The notes below the pieces were generated by a model. The model did no database searches, was not told where the DNA came from, and worked only from the letters and a program-made list of their open reading frames with translations. A stretch of 64,000 bases of DNA from Streptomyces sp. NBC_00154. Its GTDB lineage: Bacteria; Actinomycetota; Actinomycetes; Streptomycetales; Streptomycetaceae. The stretch is from assembly GCF_026342835.1 (NCBI RefSeq), contig NZ_JAPEMI010000001.1:496001-560000 (forward strand), in the 5' to 3' direction. The translations under genes and the position numbers were made by a program. This document shows positions 1 through 8,245 of this stretch, piece by piece (position 1 is the first letter of the stretch; each line of letters opens with the position of its first letter).

Positions 1-809
1 TCGAGCATGACCTCGATGCCGGGGCGGAACCGGGCGCCGAGCGCTACCAGCGCCCCGTAGCCGATACCTCCCGCCGCACCCGCACCGGGGAGCTTCGCGT
101 GGTCCGGGCCCAGGACGGACGCGTAGTGGGCGAGCGCCGCGTCGAGGGTCGCGATGTCGTCCTCGGTCGCGCCCTTCTGCCGTCCGTAGACCTCCGGGGC
201 GCCCTTCGGACCGGTCAGCGGGTTGTCCACGTCGCTGGCGAGGATCAGGTCCACGTCGGCCAGCCGCGGGTCGAGGCCGGACAGATCCGCCTCGGCCAGT
301 TCCGCGAGGCCGCCGCCACCGGGGCCGACGGGCTTGCCGTCCGCGTCCAGGAATCGGGCGCCGAGCGCGGCCAGCATGCCCGCGCCGCCGTCGGTCGTCG
401 CACTGCCGCCGACCCCGAACACAATGGTCCGGGCGCCCGCGTCCAGCGCCGCGGCAAGCAGCTCACCGGAGCCGTACGTGGTGGCCGTGAGCGGGGCGAA
501 GACCCCTGCGGGAAGGTGCTGGAGGCCCGAGGCCTCGGCCATCTCCACCACCGCGGTGGTGTCGCGCAGCGCGTAGGCCGCGGTCAAGGTCTCCCCGCGC
601 GGCCCGGTCACACGCGCTTCGCGCCGCTCGAAGCCGGCGGCCACCGCCGCCGCCACCGTGCCGTCGCCGCCGTCCGCCACCGGCAGGGTCTCGACCTGCA
701 CCTCGGGGACGATGCGCCGCAGACCGGCTGTCACCCGCTCCGCGACCTGTACCGCGGTGAGCGATCCCTTGAACTTGTCCGCCGCGACGAGCACGCGGGC
801 GGTCTCCAT
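1..809 (-). CDS. Glycerate kinase, C-terminus beyond window
   Basis: The minus-strand frame open from base 809 to the left edge (about 269 codons) reads as the N-terminal two thirds of a GarK/GlxK-type glycerate kinase, which phosphorylates D-glycerate to phosphoglycerate in cytosolic glyoxylate/glycerate use. The family signature DKFKGSLTA is at residues 11-19, VADGGDGT at about 44-51, and FGVGGSATTDGGAGM follows. I chose the ATG at 809 because GGAG stands five bases upstream; an in-frame GTG at 827 is the alternative. The family is usually 370-380 residues, so about 100 C-terminal residues are missing. It is divergent from the Nudix gene. Confidence 0.9.
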   Translation of the reverse strand, partial: METARVLVAADKFKGSLTAVQVAERVTAGLRRIVPEVQVETLPVADGGDGTVAAAVAAGFERREARVTGPRGETLTAAYALRDTTAVVEMAEASGLQHLPAGVFAPLTATTYGSGELLAAALDAGARTIVFGVGGSATTDGGAGMLAALGARFLDADGKPVGPGGGGLAELAEADLSGLDPRLADVDLILASDVDNPLTGPKGAPEVYGRQKGATEDDIATLDAALAHYASVLGPDHAKLPGAGAAGGIGYGALVALGARFRPGIEVML

Positions 810-949
810 CACTGCTCCGTCCGTCACCTTGCATCCCTTGCTTTCGAACAGGCAGTCGCGCCGCCCCGACCCTATCCGGAGCACCCGCCCCGTGCCCATG
901 GGTGTCCGGGCCCTGGACCGGGCTCCGGTGGCCGGCCCGATGCCCCTAC

Positions 950-961
950 TACGCTGCGCAC
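950..961 (+). promoter_or_regulatory. Candidate leaderless -10 element of the Nudix gene
   Basis: TACGCT at 950-955 is followed by exactly six bases and then the GTG start at 962, with no Shine-Dalgarno sequence. This is the geometry of a leaderless Streptomyces promoter in which transcription starts at the start codon. No convincing -35 box is visible. Inference from spacing only. Confidence 0.45.
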
Positions 962-1456
962 GTGACCACCACTGACTACGCCACGTACATCGCAGGACTG
1001 CCCAGGGTGCTGGCCGCCGCGGCAACCGTCTTCCAGGACGGGGAGGGACGGGTCCTGCTCGTCGAGCCGAACTACCGGGACGGCTGGGCGCTGCCCGGCG
1101 GAACGATCGAGTCCGACGAGGGCGAGACCCCGCGCCGGGCCGCGCGCCGTGAGACGGCCGAGGAGATCGGGCTCGATCTCGAGCCGGGACGGCTGCTCGC
1201 GGTCGACTGGGCGCGCAGCCCCGCACGGCCACCGATCGCCGCGTATCTGTACGACGGCGGAGTCCTGGACGACGTCCAGCTGAAGGCGATCCGGCTGCAG
1301 GAGGAGGAGCTCCTGTCCTGGAAGCTGGTGGAGCGCGACGCGCTCGACCAGTATCTGCCCGGTTCGCTCGGACACCGGGTGCGGGCGGCACTTGAGGTGC
1401 GCGACTCCGGAACCGGCGCCGTGGAGCTGGAGGACGGCAGGCCGGTCACCCTCTGA
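962..1456 (+). CDS. Nudix hydrolase
   Basis: A 164-residue Nudix pyrophosphohydrolase, expected to cleave a nucleoside diphosphate linked to another moiety. The Nudix box spans residues 46-71 with the metal-binding helix RETAEE at 63-68; the glycine loop before it is two residues longer than the textbook box (GGTIESDEGE). The frame is open upstream to 902, but GTG 962 is preferred because the Nudix fold begins soon after (LPRVLAAAATVFQ) and a -10-like TACGCT sits six bases before it. Substrate cannot be told. It lies between a divergent glycerate kinase and a sirtuin on the same strand. Confidence 0.85.
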   Translation: MTTTDYATYIAGLPRVLAAAATVFQDGEGRVLLVEPNYRDGWALPGGTIESDEGETPRRAARRETAEEIGLDLEPGRLLAVDWARSPARPPIAAYLYDGGVLDDVQLKAIRLQEEELLSWKLVERDALDQYLPGSLGHRVRAALEVRDSGTGAVELEDGRPVTL

Positions 1457-1600
1457 CCGTCCCGTTCGACGGCGTCCTGGGGCCGCCGACGACGGCGGGG
1501 ACCCACCACGAGTGCCGCATCGGGACCGACGGTGGCCTCGGCCACGGGAGGGCCCTGACAGCGTGATCAAAACGCCTCGCGGGCGGCGGCCGTCGCTGCG

Positions 1601-1612
1601 TACGCTCGCCGT
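1601..1612 (+). promoter_or_regulatory. Candidate leaderless -10 element of the sirtuin gene
   Basis: TACGCT at 1601-1606, a six-base spacer, then ATG at 1613, with no ribosome binding site. The hexamer and the spacing are identical to those before the Nudix gene at 962. No clear -35 is seen. Confidence 0.45.
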
Positions 1613-2356
1613 ATGACTCTCGTCGCGATACTCAGCGGCGCCGGCATCTCCACGGACTCCGGCATCCCCGACTACCGCGGGCCGAACGGCCTCTGGCGGA
1701 AGGACCCCGAGGCCGAGAAGCTCGTCACGTACGACTTCTACATGGCCGATCCGGAGATCCGGCGCCGCTCCTGGCAGATGCGCCGCACCAGCGCGACCTG
1801 GCACGCCGAGCCGAACGCCGCCCACCGGGCCGTTGCGGACCTGGAGCGGGCCGGGGTTCCGGTGCGGGTGATCACGCAGAACGTCGACGGGCTGCATCAG
1901 CTGGCCGGTGTCTCCGCCCGCAAGGTCCTCGAACTGCACGGCACCGCTCGCGAGGTGGTCTGCACCCGATGCCACACCCGGTCACCCATGGCTCAGGCGC
2001 TGACCAGGGTCGAGGCCGGCGAGGCCGACCCGGCGTGCACGGTCTGCGGCGGCATCCTGAAGTCGGCGACGGTCATGTTCGGTGAGCGGCTCGATGCGGT
2101 GGTGCTGGGCGAGGCGATGTCGATCGCGAAGGCCTGCGAGGTGTTCATCGCAGTCGGTACGACGCTGCAGGTGCAGCCCGCCGCGTCGCTGGCCGGGATC
2201 GCGGCGGAGTACGGTGCGCGGCTGATCGTCGTGAACGCCGAGCCGACGCCGTACGACGAACTGGCCGAGGAGACGATCCGCGAGCCCATCGGAACCGCGC
2301 TGCCGTCACTGCTCGCGCGGCTGTCCGCCGAAGCGGGCGCGGAGGCGGACGGCTGA
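1613..2356 (+). CDS. cobB: Sir2-family NAD-dependent protein deacylase
   Basis: A 247-residue sirtuin, expected to remove acyl groups from protein lysines using NAD, for example to reactivate acyl-CoA synthetases. Visible motifs in order: NAD-binding GAGIS (9-13) and GIPDYRG (17-23), TQNVDGLHQLAG (88-99), catalytic His109 in LHG, and a complete zinc knuckle with Cys117, Cys120, Cys142 and Cys145. Length is normal for a bacterial class III/U sirtuin. There is no Shine-Dalgarno sequence; a leaderless promoter is likely. The following MarR fragment starts 57 bases downstream. Confidence 0.93.
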   Translation: MTLVAILSGAGISTDSGIPDYRGPNGLWRKDPEAEKLVTYDFYMADPEIRRRSWQMRRTSATWHAEPNAAHRAVADLERAGVPVRVITQNVDGLHQLAGVSARKVLELHGTAREVVCTRCHTRSPMAQALTRVEAGEADPACTVCGGILKSATVMFGERLDAVVLGEAMSIAKACEVFIAVGTTLQVQPAASLAGIAAEYGARLIVVNAEPTPYDELAEETIREPIGTALPSLLARLSAEAGAEADG

Positions 2357-2413
2357 CGGGCGGGGGGCGGCGGCCTGCCTCGGCGGGCGATCACGCCCGG
2401 CTGGCCTTCGGAC

Positions 2414-2662
2414 ATGGATGTCAACCGGAGCCATCTGGTCGGCTATCTCGACACGGTCGAACAGCGCGGCCTCATCCGGCGGGAGCGCGACCCGGACGAC
2501 CGCCGCCGCCAGCGCGTCGCGCTCACTACGGCCGGGGTGGAGCTGCAACAGCGGCTCCAGCAGCTGGCCCAGGACTCGCAGCGGGAGTTTCTCGACGTAC
2601 TGACCGAGTCCGAACGCAGTACGTTGATGGAGCTGCTCGGCCGCATGCTGCGAGCCAACTGA
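2414..2662 (+). pseudogene. 5'-truncated MarR-family regulator
   Basis: This 82-codon frame matches only the C-terminal half of a MarR regulator: the end of the recognition helix (NRSHLVGYLDTVEQRGLIRR), the wing RDPDDRRRQRVALT and the dimerisation helix. A complete MarR protein is about 140-160 residues; the N-terminal dimerisation helices and first half of the winged helix are missing. The frame extends a little upstream without MarR-like sequence before running into the end of the sirtuin gene. The wing is well preserved, so loss looks recent. A short functional protein is possible but unlikely. It ends two bases from the convergent ferredoxin-like gene. Confidence 0.75.
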
Positions 2663-2664
2663 GG

Positions 2665-3075
2665 CTAGGACGAACCGAGTTCCTGCTGTACGCGGCGCGA
2701 GGGCCGGAAGGTGTAGAGGTCGAGGATGTCGGGGGCGTCCGCGAGGCCGGGGCCACCCGCTTCGACCCAGGCGACGATGTCGGCGACGGCATCCGGGTCG
2801 TTGACGAGGCCGAGCCAGACCGGACGGCCACCCGCCCTCCTGCCCTCGGCCGAGGGCTGCACGACGATGACGTTGGCCTGCTCGCAGGCGTCCAGGCACT
2901 CCACGGCACGCACCGCGGCGATCTCGCCGAGGGACCGGCGCAGAGCTGCGAGCTGGCCGGCATGGTCCACGTCGGGGATCTTCGGCGTACCGCAGCAGCA
3001 GCCCCGGCAGACGCTGACGGTGGGCCGGGGTGCGCCCGGGGCGGATGTGTCGGCCTTGCGGGTGCGGCGGCTCAT
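2665..3075 (-). CDS. Thioredoxin-like (2Fe-2S) ferredoxin-family protein
   Basis: A 136-residue protein with the small ferredoxin/thioredoxin-like fold seen in actinobacterial (2Fe-2S) ferredoxin-domain proteins. The N-terminal cysteine cluster CRGCCCGTPK is followed by a helix and then ECLDACEQANVIVVQP, so four-cysteine coordination of a cluster is plausible. The N-terminus is basic (MSRRTRK). Start is ATG 3075; the longer frame upstream overlaps the riboswitch region on the other strand and is not credible. Electron partner unknown. It lies divergent from the Mn riboswitch and GDT1 gene and convergent with the MarR relic. Confidence 0.75.
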   Translation of the reverse strand: MSRRTRKADTSAPGAPRPTVSVCRGCCCGTPKIPDVDHAGQLAALRRSLGEIAAVRAVECLDACEQANVIVVQPSAEGRRAGGRPVWLGLVNDPDAVADIVAWVEAGGPGLADAPDILDLYTFRPSRRVQQELGSS

Positions 3076-3204
3076 ACGGGGACGCTTCCGGTCGAGACGC
3101 GGGCGAGGGCGCGGGCGCGGATGATCACTGTGGGACTGTACCGAGCGCGGAGTGAAGTCGAACACTTGAGCCCCTCCGGCGCCGGTGGCTGCGCGGGGGT
3201 GCGG

Positions 3205-3335
3205 TAAGGTGGGTGGCTGCGAAGGGGAGTAGCCCCGCAAACCGGTCGTCGACACACTGGAGCCCTCGGGTTCCCGGTGGCCGGGCTCGTAGATCGTTAC
3301 GGGCGGGCGAGACCTTCGGTCAGGTATGACACGCC
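3205..3335 (+). promoter_or_regulatory. yybP-ykoY manganese riboswitch
   Basis: The leader of the GDT1-family gene contains the two conserved parts of this aptamer: AAGGGGAGTAGC near 3220 and, about 85 bases later, GAGACCTTCGGTCAGG near 3310, with variable helices between. About 110 bases of leader separate it from ATG 3445, ample for an expression platform. This class binds Mn2+ and switches on Mn export genes; the downstream gene is exactly such a family. Boundaries are approximate. Confidence 0.85.
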
Positions 3336-3444
3336 CGCGCCCTGTGGGCGCTGCAGTCATGCCGGGCCGAGTGGTCCTCCGAAAAGCCCGAGTGGCGCTT
3401 CGCGGAAAGACCCGGGGCCCGGCTCTCACAGAAAGCCACCCGGA

Positions 3445-4029
3445 ATGCATCTCGACCCCCTGGCGATCATCACCGCCTTCGGGCTGATCTTCCTCGCGGA
3501 GCTCCCCGACAAGACCATGTTCGCGTCGCTGGCCATGGGCACACGCATGCGGCCGCTCTATGTCTGGTTCGGTACCTCGTCCGCGTTCCTCGTGCATGTC
3601 GCGATCGCCGTCGGCGCCGGCGGTCTGATCGGGCTGCTGCCCGACTGGGTCGTCAAGCTCGTCTCCGCGGCCCTCTTCGCGTTCGGCGCGTTCATGCTGC
3701 TGCGTGGCGGGGGTGACGACGGCGACGAGGACAGCGAAGTCAAGACCGTGACCGGCTTCTGGCCGGTCTACTCGACCGCGTTCATGGCGGTGTTCATCAG
3801 TGAATGGGGCGACCTCACCCAGATCACCACGGCCAACCTGGCCGCCAGTAACGGCACGTCGTCCACGGCCATCGGATCCCTGGCCGCACTGATGTCCGTC
3901 TCCGCGCTGGCGCTGCTCGCGGGACGCTTCATCGCGAAGCGGGTTCCGCTGGGGACGGTCCAGCGCATCGGCGGGCTGTGCATGCTGGGGCTGGCGATCT
4001 GGTCGGTGGTCGAGATCTTCACGGCCTGA
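3445..4029 (+). CDS. TMEM165/GDT1 (UPF0016) manganese exporter
   Basis: A 194-residue multi-pass membrane protein of the GDT1/MneA family, which moves Mn2+ (or Ca2+) out of the cytosol. The two inverted signature motifs are present as ELPDKT at residues 19-24 and EWGDLT at 120-125; the acidic residues are thought to form the cation site. Hydrophobic segments are seen near 5-30, 36-65, 68-88, 105-125, 135-160 and 170-190, with an acidic loop DDGDEDSE around 91-98. The frame is open far upstream, but that part is the riboswitch. Manganese-responsive expression is inferred from the leader. Confidence 0.9.
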   Translation: MHLDPLAIITAFGLIFLAELPDKTMFASLAMGTRMRPLYVWFGTSSAFLVHVAIAVGAGGLIGLLPDWVVKLVSAALFAFGAFMLLRGGGDDGDEDSEVKTVTGFWPVYSTAFMAVFISEWGDLTQITTANLAASNGTSSTAIGSLAALMSVSALALLAGRFIAKRVPLGTVQRIGGLCMLGLAIWSVVEIFTA

Positions 4030-4052
4030 GCCGGTTCCGCAACGCAGCAGGC

Positions 4053-4101
4053 CACGGCGAAGCCCGACGGTCGCCCCGTGCGACGGTCGGGCTTCGCCGT
4101 G
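4053..4101. terminator. Bidirectional hairpin terminator
   Basis: Perfect 16-base arms CACGGCGAAGCCCGAC (4053-4068) and its complement (4086-4101) enclose a 17-base loop. It lies between the convergent GDT1 and ogt genes, so it can serve both strands. No long U-tract, as is usual in Streptomyces. Confidence 0.85.
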
Positions 4102-4116
4102 TCCGGATCACAGCCC

Positions 4117-4635
4117 TCAGAAGAGCGCCGGGGTGTCCTCCCCTGTTCCGTTCTCGAAGGCCAGCAGCCGCTGCTTGCGGTCGAGACCGCCGCCGTAGCC
4201 GGTGAGGCTGCCGGAGGCTCCGATGACCCGGTGGCACGGAACGATGATCCCCACCGGGTTCTTGCCGTTGGCGAGACCCACCGCGCGTGAGGCGCCCGGC
4301 TTGCCCAGGTGCTCGGCGAGTTCTCCGTACGAGCGTGTCTCCCCGTACGGGATCTGCCGGAGCTGCTCCCACACGCTGCGCTGGAACGGCGTTCCGTCCA
4401 GGTGCAGCGGCAGATCGAACTCCCGCAGCTCGCCCGCGAAGTAGGCGTCCAGCTGGCGGATCGTCTCCGCGAAGGGGCGTGGATCGGGGTCGCCGAAGGT
4501 CTCCTCGGGCGGCCGGTGCCGCTGCTCGGTCATATAGAGACCCGAGAGCACACCGTCGGTGGCGACGAGGGTGAGCGGGCCGTACGGGCTGTCGACGACC
4601 GTGTGCCGACGGGTCGCGAGATGTGTCGCAGTCAT
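4117..4635 (-). CDS. ogt: Methylated-DNA--protein-cysteine methyltransferase
   Basis: A 172-residue suicide repair protein that moves alkyl groups from O6-alkylguanine (and O4-alkylthymine) to its own cysteine. The active site PCHRVIG has Cys134; the helix-turn-helix with the arginine finger is [20 protein letters not shown] (101-120), followed by [18 protein letters not shown] 4635 has AAGGGAG seven bases upstream. The gene starts 12 bases after the Ada-AlkA fusion gene on the same strand, so the two form an alkylation-repair operon. Confidence 0.95.
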   Translation of the reverse strand: MTATHLATRRHTVVDSPYGPLTLVATDGVLSGLYMTEQRHRPPEETFGDPDPRPFAETIRQLDAYFAGELREFDLPLHLDGTPFQRSVWEQLRQIPYGETRSYGELAEHLGKPGASRAVGLANGKNPVGIIVPCHRVIGASGSLTGYGGGLDRKQRLLAFENGTGEDTPALF

Positions 4636-4647
4636 GCGGGAACTCCC

Positions 4648-6120
4648 TTATACGGGCAGGCGGTTGATGGGGTGGTCGTCGACGGTCCACAGATACTGGA
4701 CCGCGTACGCCCGCCAGGGGCGCCAGGCCGCCGCTCGTGCGGTGAGCGCCGCGGGGGTCGACGGGAGGCCGAGTTCCTCCGCAGCCCGCCGGATGCCGAG
4801 GTCGGTGGGGAGAAAGGCGTCCGGGTCGCCGAGCGCCCGCATGGCGATGACCTCGACGGTCCACGGGCCGAAGCCGGGCAGTGCGATGAGTTCGGCCCGG
4901 GCCCTCTCCCACTCGCTGTCGGTGCCGAGCTGCAGCGAGCCGTCGGCGAGCGCACCGACGAGTGTGGTGAGGGTGGTGCGGCGGCTGCGGGGCAGGGCGA
5001 GTTGCCCGGGGTCGAGGCATGCCAGCGCCTCGGGGGTGGGGAAGAGGTGGGTGAGGCCGCCCTCCGGGTCGTCGACGGGGATGCCGTGCGCGGTGACCAG
5101 GCGGGCCGCGTGGGTGCGGGCGGCGGCCGTGGAGACCTGCTGGCCGAGCACTGCCCGTACGGCGAACTCCGCGCCGTCGACGGTACGCGGCACCCGCCGC
5201 CCGGGGGCCTTGTCGATCAGCGGGGCGAGCAGCGGATCGGCCCGCAGCTGGTCGTCGACGGCGACCGGGTCGGCGTCCAGGTCGAGCAGCCAGCGGCAGC
5301 GGCTGATGGCGAGGGTGAGGTCGCGCGGATCGGTGAGGAAGAGCCGGCACGCGATGTGGTCGGGGTGCGGGGTGAGGGCGACGATGCCGTGCCCGTACGG
5401 GAGGGTGAGCGTGCGTCGGTAGGCGCCCTCGCGCCATTCCTCGACGCCGGGGACCGCTGTCGCGGCGAGGTGGCCGAAGAGGTTGGACGGGTTGAGCGGG
5501 GCCCGGTACGGCAGCCTCAGTGCGATCACGCCCGGTGTGGCCGACGTCTTCACGGACCGGGCGGCGCGGGTGCGCAGCTCGCCGGGCGCGAGGGCGAAGA
5601 CCTCACGGACGGTGTCGTTGAAGGTACGGACGGACGAGAACCCGGCCGCGAACGCCACGTCGGCCATGGGGAGTCCGGTCGTCTCGATGAGCAGCCGGGC
5701 GGTCTGGGCGCGCTGGGCGCGGGCCAGGGCCAACGGGCCGGCGCCCAGTTCGCCGAGGAGCTGGCGTTCGATCTGACGGGCGGAGTAGCCGAGCCGGGCG
5801 GCCAGCCCGGGCACGCCCTCGCGGTCGACGACCCCGTCCGCGATGAGCCGCATCGCGCGGGCGACCGAGTCGGCGCGGGCGTTCCACTCCGGGGAGCCGG
5901 GGCTGGTGTCGGGCCGGCACCGCTTGCAGGCGCGGAATCCGGCCTGCTGGCAGGCGGCGGCGCTGGGGTAGAAGGTCATGTTCTCGACCTTGGGCGGCAC
6001 GACGGGGCAGCTCGGACGGCAGTAGATCCGGGTGGTCAGCACCGCCGTGAAGAACCAGCCGTCGAAGCGGGCGTCCTTGGACCGGACGGCCCGTACGCAG
6101 CGCTCGGTGTCGGTGTACAT
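4648..6120 (-). CDS. Ada-AlkA fusion: methyl-sensing regulator and 3-methyladenine DNA glycosylase
   Basis: A 490-residue three-part protein. Residues 1-75 are the Ada zinc domain with Cys34, Cys38, Cys65 and Cys68, whose nucleophilic cysteine accepts methyl from DNA phosphotriesters. Residues about 85-185 are an AraC-type helix-turn-helix (MADVAFAAGFSSVRTFNDT). The rest is an AlkA glycosylase: N-terminal beta domain, then LGQQVSTAAA, the helix-hairpin-helix LPGFGPWTVE and catalytic Asp in FLPTDLGI. This sensor-glycosylase arrangement is common in actinobacteria. Autoregulation on methylation damage is likely; a palindrome spans the start codon. Confidence 0.93.
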   Translation of the reverse strand: MYTDTERCVRAVRSKDARFDGWFFTAVLTTRIYCRPSCPVVPPKVENMTFYPSAAACQQAGFRACKRCRPDTSPGSPEWNARADSVARAMRLIADGVVDREGVPGLAARLGYSARQIERQLLGELGAGPLALARAQRAQTARLLIETTGLPMADVAFAAGFSSVRTFNDTVREVFALAPGELRTRAARSVKTSATPGVIALRLPYRAPLNPSNLFGHLAATAVPGVEEWREGAYRRTLTLPYGHGIVALTPHPDHIACRLFLTDPRDLTLAISRCRWLLDLDADPVAVDDQLRADPLLAPLIDKAPGRRVPRTVDGAEFAVRAVLGQQVSTAAARTHAARLVTAHGIPVDDPEGGLTHLFPTPEALACLDPGQLALPRSRRTTLTTLVGALADGSLQLGTDSEWERARAELIALPGFGPWTVEVIAMRALGDPDAFLPTDLGIRRAAEELGLPSTPAALTARAAAWRPWRAYAVQYLWTVDDHPINRLPV

Positions 6121-6132
6121 GCTTCAAGCATG
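6118..6132. promoter_or_regulatory. 15-base palindrome over the ada-alkA start codon
   Basis: CATGCTT and AAGCATG flank a single central C, so the seven-base arms overlap the ATG at 6120. This could be an autoregulatory operator for the AraC-type domain of the product, or a coincidence of a G+C-rich leader. No direct evidence beyond symmetry. Confidence 0.3.
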
Positions 6133-6169
6133 GGTCACCGGACACGTGGGGGCTGGCGAGAAACCGACA

Positions 6170-6706
6170 TCAGCCTTTCGCTGCCAGGACCTCTTCGAAC
6201 TCCACGAACGCATGTGCGTCGAAGAGCACGAACCGCACCTCCTCGACCGGCGCGGCAGCCTCCGCCAGCACGGTACGGACGGCGATGCGCGCCCCGTCGT
6301 CCATGGGCCAGCCGTAGATGCCGGTCGAGATGGCGGGAAAGGCCACGGTACGCGCGCCCAGCTCGGCGGCCACCCGCAGCGATTCGCGGTAGCAGGAGGC
6401 CAGCAGCGCGGACCGGTCCTCGGCGCTGCTCCAGACCGGTCCCACCGTGTGGACCACCCATCGGGCGTCGAGCCTGCCGGCGGTCGTGGCGACCGCCTGG
6501 CCGGTGGGCAGCCCCTTTCCGTACTGCGAGGCGCGCAGCTCCCGGCACCCGGCGAGGATCTCCGGACCGCCTCGCCGGTGGATGGCTCCGTCGACCCCGC
6601 CGCCGCCGAGGAGCGAGGAGTTCGCCGCGTTGACGATGACATCGGCGGACTGCTGGGTGATGTCACCGCGTACCAGGGTGACGGTGACGGCCTCAGGTGT
6701 GTGCAT
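6170..6706 (-). CDS. Macrodomain O-acetyl-ADP-ribose deacetylase
   Basis: A 178-residue single macrodomain of the YmdB/MacroD type, which binds ADP-ribose and hydrolyses O-acetyl-ADP-ribose or protein mono-ADP-ribose. Diagnostic stretches are VRGDITQQSADVIVNAANSS at residues 13-32, LLGGGGVDGAIHRRGG directly after, and PAISTGIYGWP later; all match the ligand loops. Length is normal. O-acetyl-ADP-ribose is the product of sirtuins, and a sirtuin is encoded 4 kb away, though not in an operon with it. It sits 49 bases from the ada-alkA promoter end and is transcribed the same way. Confidence 0.92.
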   Translation of the reverse strand: MHTPEAVTVTLVRGDITQQSADVIVNAANSSLLGGGGVDGAIHRRGGPEILAGCRELRASQYGKGLPTGQAVATTAGRLDARWVVHTVGPVWSSAEDRSALLASCYRESLRVAAELGARTVAFPAISTGIYGWPMDDGARIAVRTVLAEAAAPVEEVRFVLFDAHAFVEFEEVLAAKG

Positions 6707-6742
6707 GTGGCCATGATGCCGTCACCGGGCGGCTCCGGTGGG

Positions 6743-8158
6743 TCAGGCCGCCCGGAGTCGTCGCCAGACCGCCTTCGCCGCATGGTGACCGGACATCCCG
6801 TGCACCCCGGGTCCGGGAGGGGTGGCCGAGGAGCACAGGAACACGGCCGGGTGCGCCGTCGCGTAAGGCACGCGGGCCAGCTTCGGCCGGATCACCGTCT
6901 GCAGTCCGGCGAACGCGCCGCAGGCGATGTCACCGCCGACGTAATTGGCGTTGCGCACGGCGAGTTGTGGCGGACCGGCGACGGCGCGGGCGAGCACCAG
7001 ATCGCGGAAGCCGGGCGCGAACCGCTCCAGCTGCCGCTCGATGACTTCGGTGGCGTCACCCTCCCAGCCCGCCGGGACATGCCCGTACGCCCAGAAGACG
7101 TGACGGCCCTCCGGCGCGCGCGACGGGTCGAAGAGGCTGGGCTGCGCGGTGATCAGGAACGGCACGCTCGGGTCGCGGCCCGCCACCGCGGCGCGCAGCG
7201 CGCCCTCGATCTCACCGGCCGTGGGACCGACATGGACCGTGCCGGCCCGCCGTGCCTCCTTCGCGGTCCAGGGGACTGGGCCCGACAGGGCATAGTCGAC
7301 CTTGAAACAGGAGGCGCCGTACCGGTAGCCGCGGTAGGCGTGACCCAGTCCGGCGATCCGGGCGAGGGCGGTCGGCGAGGTGTCGAAGACGTAGGCGCGC
7401 GCGGGCGGGAGCTCGTCGAGGCGCTTGACCTCCGTGCCGGTACGGATCGCGCCACCCAGTTCGCGTACGTACGAGGCGAGGGCGTCCGAGATGGCCTGTG
7501 AGCCGCCGCGCGGCACCGGCCAGCCGTTCTCGTGCGCGGCGAGCGCGAAGAGCAGCGCAATGCCGCCGGTGGCGATTCCGCTGGTGGGAGCTATGGCATG
7601 GGCGGCGAGCCCGGCAAACAGGCCGCGCGCCTTCGCGCCCTGGAACCGGCGGGATAGCAGCGTGGCGGGCTGGATCGCATGCAGTCCGAACCGCGCCCAG
7701 TGGTACGGATCGCGCGGCAGCCCGTCCCACGGGGTCCGCAGGAAGTCCTGGGCGAGCGTGTCCCAGTGGCCGAGGTACGGGGCGAGCAGTCTGCGGTACG
7801 CCCCCGCGTCCTGCGGCCCCAGCGACATGGCGCTCTCCCCCACCGACCCGGTGAGAATCGCGGCGGAACCGTCCGGGAAGGGGTGGGCGAGCGCCAGCTC
7901 GGGCTGGAGCCACTCCAGGCCGTGCCGGGCGAGCGGCATGGCCGCGAAGGCGGGCGAGCCGATGCCCAGCGGGTGCACGGCGGAACACGGGTCGTGGCGG
8001 AAGCCGGGGAGGGTGAGCTCCTCGGTACGGGCGCCGCCTCCGACGGTCTCTGCCGCCTCGAACACCTCCACCGAGAAGCCACGGCGGGCCAGTTCGGCGG
8101 CGGCGGTCAGTCCGTTGGGTCCCGCCCCCACGACGACGGCATCGAGCATCGACGGCAC
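6743..8158 (-). CDS. Phytoene-desaturase-like NAD(P)/FAD-dependent oxidoreductase
   Basis: A 471-residue flavoprotein with an N-terminal dinucleotide fold ([20 protein letters not shown]) and the GGGARTEE motif typical of carotenoid isomerase/phytoene-desaturase-like amine-oxidase-superfamily proteins. The C-terminal FAD motif is [19 protein letters not shown]. No carotenoid genes lie nearby, so the substrate is unknown. I chose GTG 8158 because AAGGAG stands seven bases upstream; ATG 8149 is the alternative. The gene ends 36 bases before the macrodomain gene start, which may be co-transcribed. Confidence 0.85.
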   Translation of the reverse strand: MPSMLDAVVVGAGPNGLTAAAELARRGFSVEVFEAAETVGGGARTEELTLPGFRHDPCSAVHPLGIGSPAFAAMPLARHGLEWLQPELALAHPFPDGSAAILTGSVGESAMSLGPQDAGAYRRLLAPYLGHWDTLAQDFLRTPWDGLPRDPYHWARFGLHAIQPATLLSRRFQGAKARGLFAGLAAHAIAPTSGIATGGIALLFALAAHENGWPVPRGGSQAISDALASYVRELGGAIRTGTEVKRLDELPPARAYVFDTSPTALARIAGLGHAYRGYRYGASCFKVDYALSGPVPWTAKEARRAGTVHVGPTAGEIEGALRAAVAGRDPSVPFLITAQPSLFDPSRAPEGRHVFWAYGHVPAGWEGDATEVIERQLERFAPGFRDLVLARAVAGPPQLAVRNANYVGGDIACGAFAGLQTVIRPKLARVPYATAHPAVFLCSSATPPGPGVHGMSGHHAAKAVWRRLRAA

Positions 8159-8245
8159 CTGCGGACTCCTTTGTCAGCCGACGGCCAAGAGACTCAAGGA
8201 TATTCCGCCGCATCGACAGCCGGGCCACGGGTAACGTCCGTGCCG

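Noticed and set aside
3076..3445. Cobalamin riboswitch upstream of the ferredoxin-like gene
   Set aside because: The conserved blocks match yybP-ykoY on the plus strand, and the ferredoxin gene is on the other strand.
4309..6633. 774-codon plus-strand frame opposite ogt and ada-alkA
   Set aside because: Produced by high G+C at third positions of the true genes; composition is Gly/Arg/Glu-biased and no motif or ribosome site is present.
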